A DNA stretch of 64,000 nucleotides, from positions 682,001 to 746,000 of the forward strand of contig JAIOKI010000001.1 in NCBI GenBank assembly GCA_028335825.1. The letters are read 5' to 3'. Of the stretch, positions 30,954 to 40,196 are shown one piece after another; within the stretch, counting starts at the first letter, position 1; each line of letters starts with the position of its first letter. The notes under the pieces were generated by a model. It searched no databases. It had not been told where the DNA came from and saw only the letters and a list, made by a program, of their open reading frames with translations. Source of the DNA: Nosema muscidifuracis (Eukaryota > Microsporidia > Nosematidae). Position numbers and translations under genes: made by a program.

Positions 30954-31286
30954 TTAATCATAATTTATTTTTTTATGTTCCTCACTTATTTTAAATTCTT
31001 TTTTTAATTCTCCTATTCTTCTTACAAATCCATTTCCTGATACAAAAAGTCTCTTCTTAGATTTAAATGATGATACATACGAATCATGAAAATATATTAT
31101 ATCTCCTATGTCGAATAAGATGTTCCATACAGTTGCTTCTATAGATCCTGTTTCATCTGCTACTAAGTATGTGTATACCTTGTCATTATCCTTTGTAGTA
31201 TTTGTTTCTAAAAGTTTTAGTACAATAAATTCTACATTTACATTTTTCTTAGATAATTCTAAATCTTTTATTTTAGAAATAGACAT
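30954..31286 (-). CDS. SOSS-B/hSSB1-like OB-fold ssDNA-binding protein
   Basis: This 110-residue protein is a single OB fold. Family pattern: KIKDLELSKKNVNVEFIVLKLLE at about 5-27, TYLVADETGSIEATVWN about 43-60, GDIIYFHDSYVSSFKSKKRLFVSGNGFVRRIGEL about 65-95. This closely follows human SSB1 (NABP2) and its archaeal-like relatives, which bind single-stranded DNA and act in double-strand-break repair as part of the SOSS complex. The long acidic and proline tail of the human protein is absent. CCCC seven bases before the ATG fixes the start. Its 3' end is ten bases from tRNA-Asn, so transcripts must converge closely. Confidence 0.85.
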   Translation of the reverse strand: MSISKIKDLELSKKNVNVEFIVLKLLETNTTKDNDKVYTYLVADETGSIEATVWNILFDIGDIIYFHDSYVSSFKSKKRLFVSGNGFVRRIGELKKEFKISEEHKKINYD

Positions 31287-31309
31287 TTAAAAAGGGGTGA
31301 TAGTAAAAT

Positions 31310-31560
31310 ATTGTAATATTTATATAATAATAGTTAAGTATTTTATATTATATTAATAGTTATATATTTTATTTAATAATAGTAGGATATTATACTTATA
31401 TAAATAGTAGTTATATAAATAGTAGGAAATTTTATTTAATAATAGTTAAGTATTTTATATTATACTTATATAAATAGTAGTTATATAAATAGTAGGACAT
31501 TTTACTTAATAATAGTTAAGTATTTTTTAAATATTTGTAATAATAGTTATATATTTTATT
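31310..31560. repeat. Tandem repeat, TAGTAGTTATATAAATAGTAGG type
   Basis: A block containing TTTAATAATAGTTAAGTATT and ATAAATAGTAGTTATATAAA is repeated three times with a spacing of about 70-110 bases. It is upstream of the OB-fold gene. Confidence 0.65.
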
Positions 31561-31570
31561 CATTGTGAAA

Positions 31571-31750
31571 TTAAAAATCAATACCTAATCTTCCAAATGG
31601 AATTTTTCTTCTTTTTTTATGTCTAGTATGATTTAAGAAAAATCTGTACATTCTTGTAGTTGGCATATATTCTGTAGTGTATGGATACATATAAGGATTA
31701 TGTCTGTAATATGCAGAAAATATTTCTAATATGAATAATAGAATCATCAT
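31571..31750 (-). CDS. Small hydrophobic-leader basic protein (59 residues)
   Basis: A 59-codon frame runs from an ATG pair at 31750 to TAA at 31571. The product starts MMILLFILEIFSAYY, a likely signal peptide or anchor, continues with a Tyr/Pro-rich part (YMYPYTTEYMPTT) and ends in a basic region with KKRRKIPFGRLGIDF. The composition differs from the flanking non-coding DNA (less AT, balanced codon use). No CCC is seen before the ATG, only a run of T. I do not recognise the family. It may be a small secreted or membrane protein. Confidence 0.5.
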   Translation of the reverse strand: MMILLFILEIFSAYYRHNPYMYPYTTEYMPTTRMYRFFLNHTRHKKRRKIPFGRLGIDF

Positions 31751-31936
31751 AAAAAAAAAATAATTTTCTAAATTTATAAGTTGTTACAGAATTTGATGAT
31801 ATGAAGTAAAATATGAAAAAAATTTTGATTTTAATCTAAAATTTGTTTTAAATAATTTTTATTTAGAAATTAAAAAAATTATTTAATTAAATTTAGGATT
31901 GAGTCAAATTAAATTAAATATAAAAAATAGTAAAAT

Positions 31937-33316
31937 TTATTTGTTTACTAAATCATAAAATTCTTTTTTCTTATTCTCATCATCAAACATTAATAAAACA
32001 TTCTCTCCATTTGCTAAAAACCCTACACCTCTATTTTTAATATAAGGTTTGATATCTCTATCCAAGTAAAAATCAAATGAAACTGTTAAAAAAGCATTCT
32101 TAATAAATAAAACCCGTAATTTATCTTGTTTATATACATAGACAATACCACAGCTTATTTTCTCCCATTTCTTTATAAATTTATACAATACACACTTTGT
32201 CTCAAATATCTTCTCTCCTAAATTAATTTCAGATGTTTTTTCTACTTCTTCGTCTTCTTTCTTAGAAACAGGAGTATCTAAGAAAGCTGAAGATTTTTTA
32301 GATGGAGATTTATTCGTGTTTGTTGAAAATATGTTTACAGAATTATTTATAGGATTTTTAGGTTGAAGAAAAAAAAGATTGTCTTCTTTTTTAGTAACAC
32401 TTTCTTCATTGCTGATTGTATCTTTTTTTTCATCATTCGTCTTATCATTATTCATATTTTTTTCACTATTTTCAACTTCATTTTTATCACAAAACTGTTC
32501 TTCATTAGACTTATCTTCATTCTCATTCGTCTTATTTTCATTCATATCTTTTTCATCAGACTTTCCTTCATTCTTATTTGTCTTATCATTATCACAAAGC
32601 TGTTCTTCATCAGACTTTCCTTCATTCATATCTTTTTCGTCAGACTTATCTTCATTCATATCTTTTTCATCAGACTTTTCTTCATTCTTATTTGTCTTAT
32701 CATTATCACAAAGCTGTTCTTCATTTGTCTTATTTTCATTCATATCTTTTTCATCAGACTTATCTTCATTAATATTTTTTTCATTAGACTTTTCTTCATT
32801 CAAATTTTTTTCACTATTTTCAACTTCATTCTCATTTGTCTTATCTTCATTCATATCTTTTTCATCAGACTTATTACAAAGCTGTTCTTCATCATTTTTG
32901 ACTGTTTCACTATTTTCAACTTCATTATTTTTAATATTATCATTTTCATTAACTAACTTTTCTTTTTCAACTAGCTTATTTTTTTTACAGGGTTGTTCTT
33001 CGTCTTTTTCATTAATCTTATCATCTGTTAAATTTCTTTTAATTTCATTATCTTCTTCAATGACATTATTTTCTTCATCAGCCAACTTATTCTTACTGCA
33101 AAGCTTTTCTTCATCTTTTTCACTTATCTCATCCATTTTTTCTTTTTCATCTTTCATATCATTTTTATTTCCTTCGTCCTCAATTTCCTCATTATTAAAA
33201 ACAATTTCCTCTACTACACTATAATCTTCATGTTTAGATTTATTAATTGTTATCTGTTCGTATGTAGAATTTTCTTCTATATCTTTATTCTCCATTTTAT
33301 CCTTGATATCTGTCAT
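31937..33316 (-). CDS. Ran-binding-domain protein with a long acidic repeat region
   Basis: The frame opens at a TTG, but the ATG at 33316 follows CCCC by four bases, giving 459 residues. The C-terminal about 100 residues form a RanBP1-type domain: EKIFETKCVLYKFIK, WEKISCGIVYVYKQDKLRVLFIKNAFLTVSFDFYL, and a final VLLMFDDENKKKEFYDL helix. This fits Nup2/Nup50 and Yrb2 proteins, which tether Ran-GTP at the nuclear pore basket. Residues about 45-330 are an acidic, Lys/Glu/Asp/Asn-rich repeat region with units such as SDEKDMNEDK and EEQLCDNDKTNKNEGK, repeated many times. A short SPSKKSSAF motif lies before the Ran domain. FG repeats are not seen. Role in nuclear transport is inference from the domain. 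Confidence 0.75.
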   Translation of the reverse strand: MTDIKDKMENKDIEENSTYEQITINKSKHEDYSVVEEIVFNNEEIEDEGNKNDMKDEKEKMDEISEKDEEKLCSKNKLADEENNVIEEDNEIKRNLTDDKINEKDEEQPCKKNKLVEKEKLVNENDNIKNNEVENSETVKNDEEQLCNKSDEKDMNEDKTNENEVENSEKNLNEEKSNEKNINEDKSDEKDMNENKTNEEQLCDNDKTNKNEEKSDEKDMNEDKSDEKDMNEGKSDEEQLCDNDKTNKNEGKSDEKDMNENKTNENEDKSNEEQFCDKNEVENSEKNMNNDKTNDEKKDTISNEESVTKKEDNLFFLQPKNPINNSVNIFSTNTNKSPSKKSSAFLDTPVSKKEDEEVEKTSEINLGEKIFETKCVLYKFIKKWEKISCGIVYVYKQDKLRVLFIKNAFLTVSFDFYLDRDIKPYIKNRGVGFLANGENVLLMFDDENKKKEFYDLVNK

Positions 33317-33583
33317 AAAAGGGGCAAACAAAATTAATTATTATTTATATCACTAATATTAATCAAGACATATATAAAAAGAGACATAAGTACTTTCCTT
33401 AAATTAAGTAATATTAAAAAATTATTACTAAATTTAAATTGTAGTAATATAAAAATTCTATCGTAACATATCAATATTGAAAAAAAATGTTATCCTATGA
33501 ATAGGAATTTGTTTTAGACAGTTATAAATTTTTATAGTTAAACATTGTTGAAAATATAGTATGAGAATTTTTTATTTACGTTT

Positions 33584-34273
33584 TTACTCATCCAAAACAT
33601 CTCTTAAACTTGATCCCTTTGGTTTATCAGCCGATGAACTTCCAGATTCAGCAGGGGCTGCACCAGTAGATCCGCACAATTTTGATTCTTTTAATGTTGA
33701 GGCTTTTGATTTATCAGTCGATGAACTTCCAGATTCAGCAGGAGTATTATTACCAGTAGATCCACAAAGTTTTGAATCCTTAGGTTTTTCTTCTTTTGGT
33801 TTAGCGGTCGATGAACTTCCAGAATCAGCAGGAGCTGTACCTGAAGATCCGCACAATTTTGATCCTTTTAATGTTGAGGCTTTTGATTTATCAGACGATG
33901 AACTTCCAGAATCAGTAGTGTTTGTACCTGAAGATCCGCACAGTTTAGAGCTGGTAGCAGGTGCAGAATCAGATGTTCCACAAAAGTTATTTTCTTTAAG
34001 TCTTAATTCTTTTCCTATTTTTGTATCAGCAGTGCCATCTTGAGATACTGAATTACTTAAAGCATGTAGTTTACTTTCTGAAACAAGATTATCGCAAGTA
34101 TTTGTTTCTCTAGCAAGCTTACTTGATAACTTATCTTTTGAATCTGTGGAGTTAGAAAAAAATCCAAACAGATAAGATTTAGTTTTATCATCCTTTTTAA
34201 GATCACATGATTTATTTGTGGCCTCTGCTCTTAAGAGTTTCATACTAATTGAACATAATGCAATATATTTCAT
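33584..34273 (-). CDS. Secreted Ser/Gly/Cys repeat protein (spore surface candidate)
   Basis: The frame extends to 34378, but I prefer the Met at 34273 (internal residue 36) because it starts an apparent signal peptide: MKYIALCSISMKLLRAEA. No CCC is present before either choice. The mature part contains four units of 29-30 residues, each starting SKLCGS(S/T)G and continuing with a SGSSS block and a basic stretch (SKASTLK or PKEEKPK). A related FCGTSDS half-unit precedes them. The unit codes for one Cys, so a repeat-linked disulphide network is possible. The DNA is markedly less AT-rich than the window. Spore wall and polar tube proteins of microsporidia are often short-repeat secreted proteins, but I recognise no specific one. 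The 230-residue length is by the chosen start. Confidence 0.65.
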   Translation of the reverse strand: MKYIALCSISMKLLRAEATNKSCDLKKDDKTKSYLFGFFSNSTDSKDKLSSKLARETNTCDNLVSESKLHALSNSVSQDGTADTKIGKELRLKENNFCGTSDSAPATSSKLCGSSGTNTTDSGSSSSDKSKASTLKGSKLCGSSGTAPADSGSSSTAKPKEEKPKDSKLCGSTGNNTPAESGSSSTDKSKASTLKESKLCGSTGAAPAESGSSSADKPKGSSLRDVLDE

Positions 34274-34378
34274 AAAAATGTTCACCAAAATTAAATTTAT
34301 AGTTTTTTCCAGGGGTTTATAACCAATTATAGAATAAAGGGTGTATATATCATTAAAAATATTAATTATTGGTTTCAT

Positions 34379-35580
34379 TGTATTTTAATTTACCAGTTAA
34401 TTTTTTTTTAAAAAAAAATTCCAATTATATCAAAAATTATTCTAAATTGCCAATAAGGTAATATTTAAAAAAAATTAGTTTTTTATAAATATGAATTATA
34501 AGGTATTTTCTAAGCATAAACTCTTTATTAAAAATTTGGTTCTCCTTTTTAGGTGATAAATTAAAAATTTTTTCACAATTAGAAGTTGTATTCGTTTATT
34601 GTTTATTAATCATATTGTTAAGTTTTTTATTATTTATAGATAAATAATTAATATCTAAGTAAAACCTGAAACATTTAATTAAAATTGTCTCACTTTTGAT
34701 ACTACAGGAGAATATTAATAAATTTTAAATTAAAAAGTTTCATTTGTAAATTTTAAGGGAAAAGCATTTACCAATAGAAATTATCATATAAAAGATGTTA
34801 AAATGTACCTTAGATTTACATCATTATTACTGTTATTACATTAGTATTGAATATAATATTTATATAAAAAATTGGAATGATATTGATTTTTTATATTTAT
34901 TAATATAAAAACTAGTTATTATGCTGATATATAACTTAATATGTACAATAAAATTTATAAAAGAGATTATTTATTAGAAATCAGGTACTTGTAATGTATT
35001 AGTCAACAAATTCAATTTATTAAGAATTAAAACTGTAAATATCATGTAAATTTATTTTGATATAAATTTTATATAAAGGATTTTAGAAATTGTTTTTTAA
35101 ATAAAAATATGTTTTTGTTTATCAAAATTTTAATTTTTATTTAACTCTTTTACTAAATATTTGTTATTAGTATCTTAATCTTTCAGAGTAAACCTCTGAA
35201 AGTGTTTGGGTAATAACTCGATATTAATCTAAAGTATTCATTAAGAAAGCAATTATAATTTACTGAAATTGAATAACTAACAATTTTGTAATAAAATTAA
35301 AAATTAATCTTTGTTTATTCGAATTTTCTTGTGAAATTAAAAATATCTAAGAAAATATTATTTATTTCTTATAAATAAAAACACGTCATTAAATAAAATG
35401 AAATTATAAATTTGGGGATTACTTAACCTATGAAAAAGTAAGAATAAATTTAACAAAAATAAATAGATTCATTTGACTTAGGGACAAAGGAATAACATAA
35501 TTATAGTTCATATTACTTTTTTAACATTTATTATATGAAACATTAAGAGTTTCTTATATATGTATACATATTAAAAAATT
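34379..35580. other. Long AT-rich gap, no gene seen
   Basis: No frame, RNA or strong repeat is recognised between the repeat protein and the dispersed-repeat cluster. A short palindromic piece near 35185-35202 (CTTTCAGAGTAAACCTCTGA-like) may form a weak hairpin. Confidence 0.5.
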
Positions 35581-35589
35581 ATAAAAAAA

Positions 35590-35850
35590 TCCTCTAACAA
35601 AAAATACTATCCTGTTCTGAGAATGTAAAAGTTTTTGCTATTAATTATAAAAAATTTAAAATGTAATATTAACATATTTTTTTACCTCTAACAAAAAGTA
35701 CTATCCTGTTCTGAGAATGTAAAAGTTTTTGCTATTAATTATAAAAAATTTAAAATGTAACATTAACATATTTTTTATCTCTAATAAAAAGTACTATCTT
35801 GTTCTGAGAATGTAAAAGTTTTTGCTATTAATTATAAAAAATTTGAACTT
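35590..35850 (+). repeat. Dispersed repeat, three tandem copies (members 2-4)
   Basis: Units start at about 35592, 35686 and 35779 (periods 94 and 93). Each has CTCTAACAAAAAGTACTATC, then CTGTTCTGAGAATGTAAAAG, then TTTTTGCTATTAATTATAAA. Members 1 and 5 of this family are near 5925 and 62080, with lower similarity. Confidence 0.85.
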
Positions 35851-36416
35851 TAAAATTTATAATATTTTTTTATAAAAATAAAAAAACAAAATATATTTGC
35901 AAAGCTTTATTTAGTTCAATATAAAAAGTTTGAGCTTTAAATTTAATTTTGTTTTAATATTTATAATAAATAAATTCAAGATTTTTTTTCTCCTAATTTT
36001 ATCTAAGTTTTTTATTAATTTTTTCTCCTAATTATATCTAAGTTTTTTATTAATTTTTCATAAATTGTAACAAGACATCTTTTCAAATAAAAATTATCGA
36101 ATATATTTTATATTTCTTTATTTTACATTTATTTAATTAATATATTTTCTTCTACAATTATATTTTTATTTCTTCTATAATTACATTTTATTTCTTCTAT
36201 AATTTTTTTTATTTCTTCTATATTACATTTTATTTCTTGTATTATTATATTTTATTTCTTCTATTATTATATTTTATATTTTTTTATGTTAGAAAAATCA
36301 TAAATTGCTATTACGTAATTTAAATCAGATCAATCAAAATTCGTTTCATCTAACGTTAGATATTTTAATATATCATTTATATTTCCTTTATATTTTAAAA
36401 AAATTACCCCTAAAGA
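35851..36416. repeat. AT-rich repeats upstream of sugar porter gene
   Basis: A duplicated TTTCTCCTAATTTTATCTAA block is near 35990 and 36025, and six TTTATTTCTTCTATAATTAC-type units run from about 36160 to 36270. CCCC at 36407-36410 precedes the porter start. Confidence 0.6.
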
Positions 36417-37598
36417 ATGAATCAGAAAATTCAAGTTTTTTTATTTTCGGTGATAGCTGCCTTGTCGTCCTTCTTATTTGGATTATTCTTAACATCAGAA
36501 AGCGTTTTATACGATAAACTCGAATTAAATTATATGTCGCAGAATTTAAATATCAATTTCAAATATTACAAAAGTCTTTTTGTGAGTATCGTCTTCCTTG
36601 GCGCATTCTTTTCAAGTTGTTTTAATTATATTGGTAATGCTATATCAAGAAAATATATTCTTATATCTAATAATCTTCTTTATTTATCTGGCGCACTAAT
36701 TATCTGTTTTTTTGATAATATTTATATTTTGTTATTAGGTAGATTTATCGTAGGAATGGCTGCTGGTATTTCATGTTGTAATGTTCCTAATTACATATTT
36801 AGTACGACTGATGATAAAAATCGAGGATTTTATATGTCTTTTCATTCTATTGGAATTGTTCTTGGATTGGTAGTTGGTCAGTCGTTAGCTGTATATTTTG
36901 GGAGTGAGGAATGGTTTCATGTTTACATTTATATATCATCCTTCATATTTATTCATACAATGCTACTCTGTTTCATAAGAAATAGTAATTCTTCTATTAC
37001 TAGTAATGACACTATCTCTATATATAAATTAATTAAAGATCGTCGAGCTAGTAGATCTATTTTCTTAGCTATATCCTTCCATTTTGCTCAGCATGCTTGT
37101 GGAATTGATTATTTCTCAATATTTAGTGAAGAAATACTGAAGAATCAAAATAATCCAGGCCTCCAAGGTACTTTATCTTTGGTATTTTCAGCTGTAATTT
37201 CTATTATAAGCTGTAATTTTATAGACAAAGTAGGTAGAAAGATTTTCATAGTTCTAAGTACTTCCATAATTCTTGTATCTACCTTGATTATGGGATTTAA
37301 TATTATAAATCTACCAATTATTCTTCTTTATCTCTTTGGGTTTAATATTGGAATGGCTGCTATACCTTGGTTTATTACTAATGAAATATTTCCTGTAGAG
37401 TATATGTCAGCAGCTATGAGATTAGCAGTGGGAGTTAATTGGTTTTCTGCTTTTATATTATCATTTATTAATACTCCCTTACATGAACAGATAGGTCACT
37501 ATATGTTCTTTTTCTACACATTTGTAATGATTATATTTTTAATTATTGTAATTACAACATTTAAAGAAACAAAAAATAAACCAGTAGAATTTCAATAA
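36417..37598 (+). CDS. MFS sugar porter
   Basis: This 393-residue integral membrane protein is a major facilitator of the sugar porter type. Landmarks: GRFIVGMAAGISCCNVPNYI (TM4-5 region, family GRxxxGxGxGxxxxxVPxY), VGQSL in TM5, DKVGRKIF (the second DxxGRR loop, about residue 270), and PWFITNEIFPVEYMSAAMRLAVGVNW (family PWxxxxEIFPxxxRxxAxA). The family length is about 450-550, so the N-terminus and cytoplasmic loop are trimmed, though about 12 membrane segments still fit. Microsporidia use such porters to take host hexoses. The CCCC six bases before the ATG is the start signal. The gene faces away from the array of orphans and ends near the armadillo-like gene. Confidence 0.88.
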   Translation: MNQKIQVFLFSVIAALSSFLFGLFLTSESVLYDKLELNYMSQNLNINFKYYKSLFVSIVFLGAFFSSCFNYIGNAISRKYILISNNLLYLSGALIICFFDNIYILLLGRFIVGMAAGISCCNVPNYIFSTTDDKNRGFYMSFHSIGIVLGLVVGQSLAVYFGSEEWFHVYIYISSFIFIHTMLLCFIRNSNSSITSNDTISIYKLIKDRRASRSIFLAISFHFAQHACGIDYFSIFSEEILKNQNNPGLQGTLSLVFSAVISIISCNFIDKVGRKIFIVLSTSIILVSTLIMGFNIINLPIILLYLFGFNIGMAAIPWFITNEIFPVEYMSAAMRLAVGVNWFSAFILSFINTPLHEQIGHYMFFFYTFVMIIFLIIVITTFKETKNKPVEFQ

Positions 37599-37752
37599 AT
37601 TAATTAAAAGATATTTTTTTGATAGTATTTAAATTAATTTATTATAACATAATTAAAAGATATTTTTTTGATAGTATTTAAATTATTTTTTTCATGATAT
37701 TTTAATTAATTAATTAATTATAAAACATTTATCTTAACAAAACATTTTTAAT
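37599..37752. repeat. Two copies of a 55-bp AT-rich unit
   Basis: A unit containing TTAAAAGATATTTTTTTGAT and AGTATTTAAATTA is repeated twice between convergent genes. Confidence 0.7.
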
Positions 37753-38226
37753 TTATCTCTCTTCTTTTAAAATACTAATCATTTCATTTCCGCTATCTCT
37801 TTCGTCTACATAATACTTATTAAAAAATATATTCGTGATTTCTTTGTTACCATAACACATACTAAAAACTAAAGAAGTAGTCGACTTGTATTTATCAAAA
37901 TTTAATTCATCAAATATTTTAAGAAGATAAAATATTTTCTGGATTTCTGGTTTATGTCTTACTATATCAGATAAAAGTACACAAGCATTATCGTATAAAT
38001 CATCATTTTTTAATAATCCGAGTATTTTAGGGAATTGTAACTGTATTTTTCTATTATAAAGTATATCATCTTTAGTAAACACTACGGTAAGTTCTTCTAT
38101 CAATTCATTCTTACGTTCTATTGAATCAATACTATTTATTTCTTTGAGTGTGTCTTCTATAGCATGTACATGTGGATTTAGTATTAAGTCTATATCATCG
38201 AAAGATTCTTCTACTTTTTGTAACAT
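37753..38226 (-). CDS. Armadillo-like helical protein, possibly Fes1/HspBP1-like
   Basis: The frame is open to 38274, but the ATG at 38226 is 4 bases after CCCC, giving 157 residues. The protein is all-helical with armadillo-like repeats: LYNRKIQLQFPKILGLLKND, then LYDNACVLLSDIVRHKPEIQKIFYLLKIF, then KSTTSLVFSMCYGNKEITNIFF. Fes1/HspBP1 proteins, nucleotide exchange factors for Hsp70, have this size-reduced fold (family LxxLLxxxxxxVRxxAxxxLGxxxxNNP). The resemblance is by pattern only, so the functional call is weak. The gene is convergent with the sugar porter and about 250 bases from the E2 gene. Confidence 0.55.
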   Translation of the reverse strand: MLQKVEESFDDIDLILNPHVHAIEDTLKEINSIDSIERKNELIEELTVVFTKDDILYNRKIQLQFPKILGLLKNDDLYDNACVLLSDIVRHKPEIQKIFYLLKIFDELNFDKYKSTTSLVFSMCYGNKEITNIFFNKYYVDERDSGNEMISILKEER

Positions 38227-38473
38227 AAGAGGGGTAAAAAATATAAAAACTTTTATGAATCTGAAGATGGTCAAATAAATTTAAAAAAAGATGGCTGGTT
38301 TTATATTTAAAATTTTTTTGGTAAAGCCTATTTTACTTTTAACAATATTTAATAAAAACTTTTTGTATATCATTTTTTTATATTCAACAATATTATCTGG
38401 TTATGAAATATTCTTACATCGATCATCACAAACTCTTTTAATAATTTATTACACAATCTTATTGATAAATCAA

Positions 38474-38944
38474 TTATGACTTTCTAAATATCGGCTTATT
38501 ATGAAATTCTTGTATATTTTTTCTAACAATATCATCATACTTCTTACGATTTGTTCTATACAGATGTCCTGCTGGAGGATTAGCTGGACTTTTTATATTG
38601 GGTAATTCTAAAAGAGTCTGTAACCCGCTAAGTACACTCATAACATTCATGGAAGGTTTCCATTTTGATGATATAATATCAAGACATACATTCCCATCTT
38701 CATATACATTGGGATGGTACACAAAATTCTTAAACTTGACGTTGGGTGGATTCATAGGATAAGATTTTGTAAATGTAAGTTCGACAGTATAGTACGAACC
38801 AGTGAATGGCTCTGAATCTGGTCCAGGGAATCCACATTCCCAGACTATATTTCGATTGGAATCTATTGGAAGAGCATAGAATAGATATTTACGTGTTTTT
38901 CTTAGATTTTGTTGTTCTGTTAATAGTCTTTCATTGTGTAGCAT
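38474..38944 (-). CDS. E2 ubiquitin-like conjugating enzyme (Ubc9-like)
   Basis: This 156-residue protein is a UBC fold. HPN is at about 77-79 and active-site Cys87 follows in HPNVYEDGNVCLDI. The stretches WECGFPGPDSEPFTGSYYTVELTF and YPMNPPNVKF are typical. The N-terminal helix L-x-E-x2-x-LRKTRKY and the PNIKSPAN segment after the active site resemble the SUMO E2 Ubc9 (EPNIQDPAQ). The WKPSMNVMSVLSGLQTLL stretch resembles Rad6/Ubc2 types. Ubc9 is the best single guess, with Ubc2- or Ubc12-like alternatives. The first ATG is at 38944, a codon after a TTG opening, and a CCCC lies four bases before it. Confidence 0.85.
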   Translation of the reverse strand: MLHNERLLTEQQNLRKTRKYLFYALPIDSNRNIVWECGFPGPDSEPFTGSYYTVELTFTKSYPMNPPNVKFKNFVYHPNVYEDGNVCLDIISSKWKPSMNVMSVLSGLQTLLELPNIKSPANPPAGHLYRTNRKKYDDIVRKNIQEFHNKPIFRKS

Positions 38945-38952
38945 CAAAGGGG

Positions 38953-39110
38953 TTAAATAAAAAATATTATGTTAAGACAAATCTTATTATAAACAATAAC
39001 TGTCTTAAGATGGTGATCATTTTTATAGAGGTTAAATAAAAAATATTATGTTAAGTACAAATCTTATGAGAAATAATGATTGTCTTAAGATGATGATCAT
39101 TTTTTCGAGG
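38953..39110. repeat. Two tandem copies of a 77-80 bp unit
   Basis: Each copy begins GGTTAAATAAAAAATATTAT and ends near a TGATGATCATTTTT string. The copies start at about 38953 and 39030. The array abuts the E2 gene's start. Confidence 0.85.
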
Positions 39111-39650
39111 GTATAAAATATTTTGATATTTAATCTAATTATATGTAAGAAATACAAAAATAATTAAGAAATCCATATTTGCTTAAAAAATTTACTAATC
39201 TTTATATTTAATTAAGGAATTTAATTAAATTAAAATTTATTTCTCACTTTCATTAAGATAAAATAAATGAAAACTTTTAGTCTAAAATTTATCTATAAAT
39301 TTTCAGTTGATGAGCCTGTTCTGTCATTAATGATGATATTTTTGTCAAGAAAGGTATTTAATATCTTATTATTTTATCATACACAAATAGCTAGATCTTT
39401 AATAAAAAACCCGCCAGTATTCTACAATAAATTAATTAATAATATTTATACTTTTGATTATCTTAAAAAAGTTCCAACTAATAAACACATTTTAATACAT
39501 CTTCATCCAATATTTTCAAGAAAGATCATACCACACCATTTTTTATATTTATATTAATTATTCGATTTTTTAATAAAAATATTCAGAAAAAAAATTAATA
39601 AGAATATTAATATTTTCATAAATTAAATCTTGTTATAAAAAGTTTTTTAA
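39111..39650. other. Gap at island boundary, only a doubtful frame
   Basis: A 96-codon frame at 39267-39557 on the plus strand lacks the CCC motif and a recognisable family. The rest is AT-rich. Confidence 0.5.
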
Positions 39651-40196
39651 TTAATTATATTGAAATGATGTAGCAAAATAAAGATTTCTAAGATTGTAGC
39701 ACATATTTGAATAGTTTTTTAGTATATCAAGTATTTCCTTCAAACTCTCACTAAATTCTACTTCTAAAACATCCGTAGATGGATTATCATCTACTAATGT
39801 TTTATATTTATTGATAAAAGTAGTAATTTCAAATAAAGATACAGAAGCTAAGGATATTTTTTGGTACATATTCAAAAAAGATTCTATATCATAATCTTCG
39901 TATTTTAAGTCTAACATAACAAAATCATGCTTATTACGTATATATTTTTTAATCTCAGAATAATCTTTTTGAAAATCATTAACGAAATCATAACAACACA
40001 TAAGTTCAGATATTACTAAAATTTTTTTGTATAATAAATTAAGATGCCCATCTTCATATGCATTTATACTATTAATGGAATCTTCTATGTACTTATTTAA
40101 TATAATAGAGTCGTTAGTTATTTCATGCTTTTTAATAGTTTCTATTGTGCTTGATGAAATAATAGAAAAAAATATAAGTGATAATTCAAAGTTCAT
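39651..40196 (-). CDS. Secreted helical orphan, family member 1
   Basis: A 181-residue protein starting directly after CCC. A signal peptide is likely at 1-16 (MNFELSLIFFSIISSS). The rest is helical. It is paralogous with the genes at 44146-44703 and 46456-47061. Shared landmarks are a KKYIRNK stretch (members 1 and 2), a pattern Y-x-K-x-S/L...L-x-E-I-x-x-F-I-x-KYKT near residue 130 (all three), and a C-terminal CYNLRNLY (member 3 has CNFLRNIY). Two cysteines flank the helix near 67-68. The family is unknown to me. Secretion and host interaction are inference from the signal peptide and the clustering. Confidence 0.75.
   Translation of the reverse strand: MNFELSLIFFSIISSSTIETIKKHEITNDSIILNKYIEDSINSINAYEDGHLNLLYKKILVISELMCCYDFVNDFQKDYSEIKKYIRNKHDFVMLDLKYEDYDIESFLNMYQKISLASVSLFEITTFINKYKTLVDDNPSTDVLEVEFSESLKEILDILKNYSNMCYNLRNLYFATSFQYN

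Noticed and set aside
32363-33224. Long plus-strand frames opposite the Ran-domain gene
   Set aside because: They mirror the acidic repeat region, are made of Phe/Ile/Ser/Leu runs, and lack a start motif.
33561-34043. 160-codon plus-strand frame opposite the Ser/Gly/Cys repeat gene
   Set aside because: Its repeats (DELPDSAG, DPHNFD) are a readable mirror of the other strand. The minus strand has a leader peptide and cysteine-spaced units, so it is preferred, but I am not fully certain.
36305-36517. 70-codon frame overlapping the sugar porter start
   Set aside because: It overlaps the porter coding sequence in another frame and starts upstream of the CCCC motif.
38291-38479. 62-codon hydrophobic frame between the armadillo-like and E2 genes
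   Set aside because: It has an ATG but no CCC, overlaps the E2 stop by a few bases, and its hydrophobic content is what AT-rich spacer gives by chance.
39267-39557. 96-codon plus-strand frame
   Set aside because: No CCC, no leader, no family resemblance. Left as doubtful.
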